Below the pieces are notes generated by a model. It made no database searches. It saw only the letters and a program-made list of their open reading frames with translations, and had not been told where the DNA came from. The position numbers and the translations under genes were made by a program. Below, piece by piece: positions 60,847-64,000 of a DNA stretch of 64,000 nt. The DNA comes from Ignelater luminosus (taxonomy: Eukaryota; Arthropoda; Insecta; Coleoptera; Elateridae): contig VTPC01089974.1 in assembly GCA_011009095.1 (NCBI GenBank), forward strand, positions 62,001-126,000, read 5' to 3'. Position 1 is the stretch's first letter, and each line of letters opens with the position of its first letter.

Positions 60847-62619
60847 AAGCAGTACGCGTATAGAAAACTAAGCTAATTTAAAATGTAAAAAAGAAAATGC
60901 TTGGTTATAAAGTGAATTGATTATGTACAGTGGGATATGTAAAATTCCTTAGGAAGACTGAACTATAGAATAGTACATGATAATTATCCAGTAGAACATT
61001 TAAATTATTAATTTGAAAAATAGTAGAAAAAGTCTTTATGTTAATGTCAGAATTGCGTGGTCTTCGAAATAATCGAAAGACACATTCGTATTTATATAAT
61101 ATTCATAAATGAAGTAGTTAATTATGCTGTATACGCAAAGCAAAAGATTGGAAATCCCAAAAATGTGAAACTAATAAATACCCGCTGGGCTTGTCATCAA
61201 ATATCTAATCTGTTTTAATTAGTACCGCGGAAAATTTTCTTGTAATATGAGTATCTACTTTGACGTTAATTTAAAAAGGTTCATTTTCTTAAGCTAGATT
61301 ATGCAGACTAAATTTACCTTTCTAACCATTTCACAAAGGTTAAATGACTACAATATTTCTAAGCCTAAAACAGTATTGACGTGTGAGCGTGTGACAACTT
61401 CAAACATGTTAATTTATGAAGTTGTTACAAGTTTTCAAATTAGTTTCTGGTCTAATTAGCATTTTCCTTTTCATGTTTCAAATAATTCATCAATTTTAAA
61501 ACATTTTCTGAATTAAAGTTAAAATTAGAAAAGACGAAAAACCACATTAAGTTGTTAATTAAACTCATAAACCAACATTCAGTTCTAAATTGAAATTTAA
61601 AATTTTCACTACCGCTTGTTTAAAACCGACATAAAGTATAACTTCAAGATGGGTTTTCAATTTGTTTTCTCTATCTTACCATTAATATCTTAAAACAAGC
61701 TAATTAACATTAACAAAGATTATGAATAAATCAAACATTTGTAAAACCTTTTTCTTTGTTCGAACTGCATAAAAAACATGCGTTTCATTAATACCGTTTG
61801 ATTAATTATTTAAAAAATTGTTTTTCACACAGCGAAAATCCTTTTTACAGAACGGAAAGTCTGGTTAATTTATCTGTGACATTAGCTATTCTAAAGTCAC
61901 CCAGAAAAATTGCTATAAAGATAGGAATTCTAATTTTGAAAGCAGAAGTAATTTTTCTTGGTCCTTTTTTACTTTAGATCATTAATCAGCATGAATTTTG
62001 CATCACGTTTATGCTAATAGAGTTATTTATTTTAAGTGTAGTGTTTACTTCTATTATAACAAGGATAAAACATGGGTTTTTCTAAAAACACTTTCACTTT
62101 TTTAATCAAAACAAAACCTTAAGCTATAATTTATTGTACACAAACAAATGCCTTAGTTTGTTTATGGGATTTAACCGACTGTAATCTAAACTAATGGCGC
62201 TAAAAAACCCATGAATAGAATTCATATGAATGGGAACAATCTAAAAATTACCTTTCCCTATTATATTCTAAATTCTGGATATTTATAATATCACAGTTCA
62301 AATACTGATGTATTTAAAGCTGATAGGTGATAAATAAAAATATAGAATGTGATTGTTAAATTATGCCAGCAATAAGAAATAAGAATCCCAAGCAAAGCTA
62401 AAACATTTTCTTGTTCCTTATCGAAAAAGTCACATATTTCCTATCCTTGAATGTAATTTTGTTGCATTTTATCCATTTTATCATTATGAATATCCATAAT
62501 TGTTATTGTCGAAATTTAAAACAAGAAATAAATCAATATTGCGGTTAATTATTTAAATGTCCATTATCTAAAGTAATAACAAACATAATTTATATACAAC
62601 ATACACGTTAAAAACATAC

Positions 62620-62680
62620 CTTGAAATTTTCAACCCGGCGATCACAAATACAGCACATGCAAAACTGAATAATGTAGCTG
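62620..62680 (-). other. Possible 5' exon of the protease gene
   Basis: Downstream of a TATA box on the minus strand lie two initiator-like sites (A at 62679 or 62666). A short exon follows, ending CAAG|gtatgttt (donor at 62618-62619). It contains an ATG that stays open for 13 codons (MCCICDRRVENFK) to the donor in phase 0. If spliced directly to the acceptor just before 52445, that frame would run into the protease start, adding 13 residues ahead of the signal peptide. It could equally belong to another transcript. Confidence 0.4.
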
Positions 62681-62697
62681 AATGGTGAATATACCAG

Positions 62698-62705
62698 TAT
62701 TTATA
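62698..62705 (-). promoter_or_regulatory. TATA box (TATAAATA)
   Basis: On the minus strand TATAAATA lies 26-39 bp upstream of two candidate initiators (TCAGCT and TCAGTT). A splice donor follows about 80 bp downstream. The arrangement suggests a real core promoter directed towards the protease gene, 10.2 kb away. Confidence 0.45.
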
Positions 62706-64000
62706 ATTTATTTAAAATATATGGTGGAAGTGCCCGGTCAAGGTTACTATTGTTCCAGTAAACTTGTTAATGTTGTTTGTCCTTCTATTTTCAATTCTTG
62801 GAGACGAGACGATTAACAATCTTCCGATTTCAATATTCCTTGGTTGCGGGAATTCCCCATAGCGGTTTGTAGTACTTACATAGTTGAACAGAAAACATTG
62901 TGCAATTAACAGAAAATATTAGTTAATGCCAAGTACTTTTTACCGGGAAATTTGCTACGTAACAAAAAATGTTTACAAACAAAAATAATGTTATTAAACA
63001 ACCATAAAGAGTACACAAGACAGATCTATTCAAATTACATTGAAAAAACAATTAAGATAATGCTTTTTATAGGAAGCGGAAGCTGAATTTCTATTAATCA
63101 TCATGAAAAATAAAATTGTAAACAAATTTTAATAATACACATTTAACCGGATCTTCGCCCTCAGATTATAATTTGACAGTTTCTGTGTTTGTAATTTGTA
63201 ATTCATAATTATGTACTAAAACAGGTTATAATGTGATTTACCAAATTCATAGGAACAAAAGATTAAAGGCAAGGAAATAAAAATTTACCGAAACAAAATC
63301 AAATACCTAGAATTTTAAATTTCACTTGAATTACAAACGATCGTAAATACACTGGGTTAAAATTCGAGCCTTGTCACTGACATCTAAAAAGTTACCTTTT
63401 TAGTGACATGAAGTCGATTAATTAGGGCAAAGTTGCGTGGTTGCTGTCAATATATTCTAAGAAGTTTGAACCCACACGAGAACGTAGATTAAATGAGTTA
63501 TTAGTTGAAAAATTCTTGTCTTGATTAACCAATCGAACTTGATTAATCCTGTATTTTAAATTTTATAGCAATTAAGATAAATACAAACAATAAAAAATTT
63601 AATTTCTTAGCTTACACAAGACAAATCATTCAAACCCTAAAGAAAATATATATATATATACCCAAGAAAACCCCCTAGGCAAAAAGTTAAACATGTCAAG
63701 AATTATATAATAAAACAGTGATAATTTCTGAGAATTTAAGTACATAGTATCTATGTATATTCTGAGGTTAAAGCTCTTCTTGTAACTTTATTCATTTTTT
63801 TATATACATAGATTATATTCAGAATTCCATTCGCAAAGATTATTATAGAAGATTTAACATAGTACATGTAGTCTCATCAAAACAACAAATTGATCAAACG
63901 AATTTTGATTGTTGGGAAAAGTGTTTTTTGCTTACTTAGCTTCACTGAGAAAAAAGATTTAAAAAAATAAGATGCTATGAAATAAAGAAACTCATTTTCT
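62706..64000. other. Gene-free AT-rich end of the window
   Basis: I see no open frame, inverted repeat or terminal motif of note, apart from a short TA run near 63650. Confidence 0.5.

Noticed and set aside
63645-63662. TA microsatellite
   Set aside because: It is short and ordinary in AT-rich insect DNA.
1-64000. CRISPR arrays, rRNA and tRNA genes
   Set aside because: I saw no regularly spaced direct repeats with unique spacers, no rRNA-like conserved blocks, and no tRNA A-box/B-box pair that I could fold.

Overview
The window is AT-rich nuclear DNA from an animal, almost certainly an insect. The evidence is a serine-protease gene of the gastrulation-defective (GD_N) type, spliced introns with gtaagt/gtatgt donors, and insect-type transposons (mariner, Transib, Ginger, Jockey/CR1-like LINEs). 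The order cannot be fixed from this sequence alone; a beetle would fit. The only host gene I can assemble with confidence is the GD_N protease. The rest is transposon-rich intergenic or intronic sequence.

Layout. 1-8.9 kb: no convincing gene; 2.7-5 kb is denser, unassigned sequence that may be an old LTR-type fossil. 9.1-11.5 kb: a decayed LINE interrupted by a 1,294-bp mariner that looks whole (identical 28-bp terminal repeats, TA duplication, uninterrupted 355-residue transposase). 13.1-15.6 kb: a Ginger DNA transposon with TGTTACG ends and a mirrored array of 16-bp subterminal motifs. 18.85-20.69 kb: a Transib, from the transposon superfamily ancestral to RAG1, whose two ends carry the RAG heptamer CACAGTG and a nonamer-like A-tract 22 bp further in. 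20.7-38.7 kb: intergenic, with small TA-CAGGGT-ended elements, a degenerate tandem array near 26-27 kb, and TIR elements at 30.7-31.2 and 33.8-35.2 kb.

38.7-52.4 kb (minus strand): four coding exons in compatible splice phase give a 429-residue secreted protein with signal peptide, GD_N domain and S1A protease domain. A TATA-box promoter and possible leader exon lie about 10 kb upstream, at 62.6-62.7 kb. The protease keeps His, Asp and Ser but has lost both the usual activation N-terminus and the Asp next to the catalytic Ser. Its long introns hold a foldback element (42.4-43.2 kb), a LINE relic (44.9-46.4 kb), a relic of an unclassified arthropod repeat protein (54.5-55.6 kb), a degenerate tandem repeat (59.1-59.6 kb) and a strong pre-miRNA-like hairpin (60.77-60.85 kb).

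I see no CRISPR array, rRNA, recognisable tRNA or bacterial-type operon. No wholly new system is evident. The items most worth following are the Transib ends, the Ginger subterminal array, the altered protease and the hairpin. All protein identifications are by recognition of family motifs; no database search was run.
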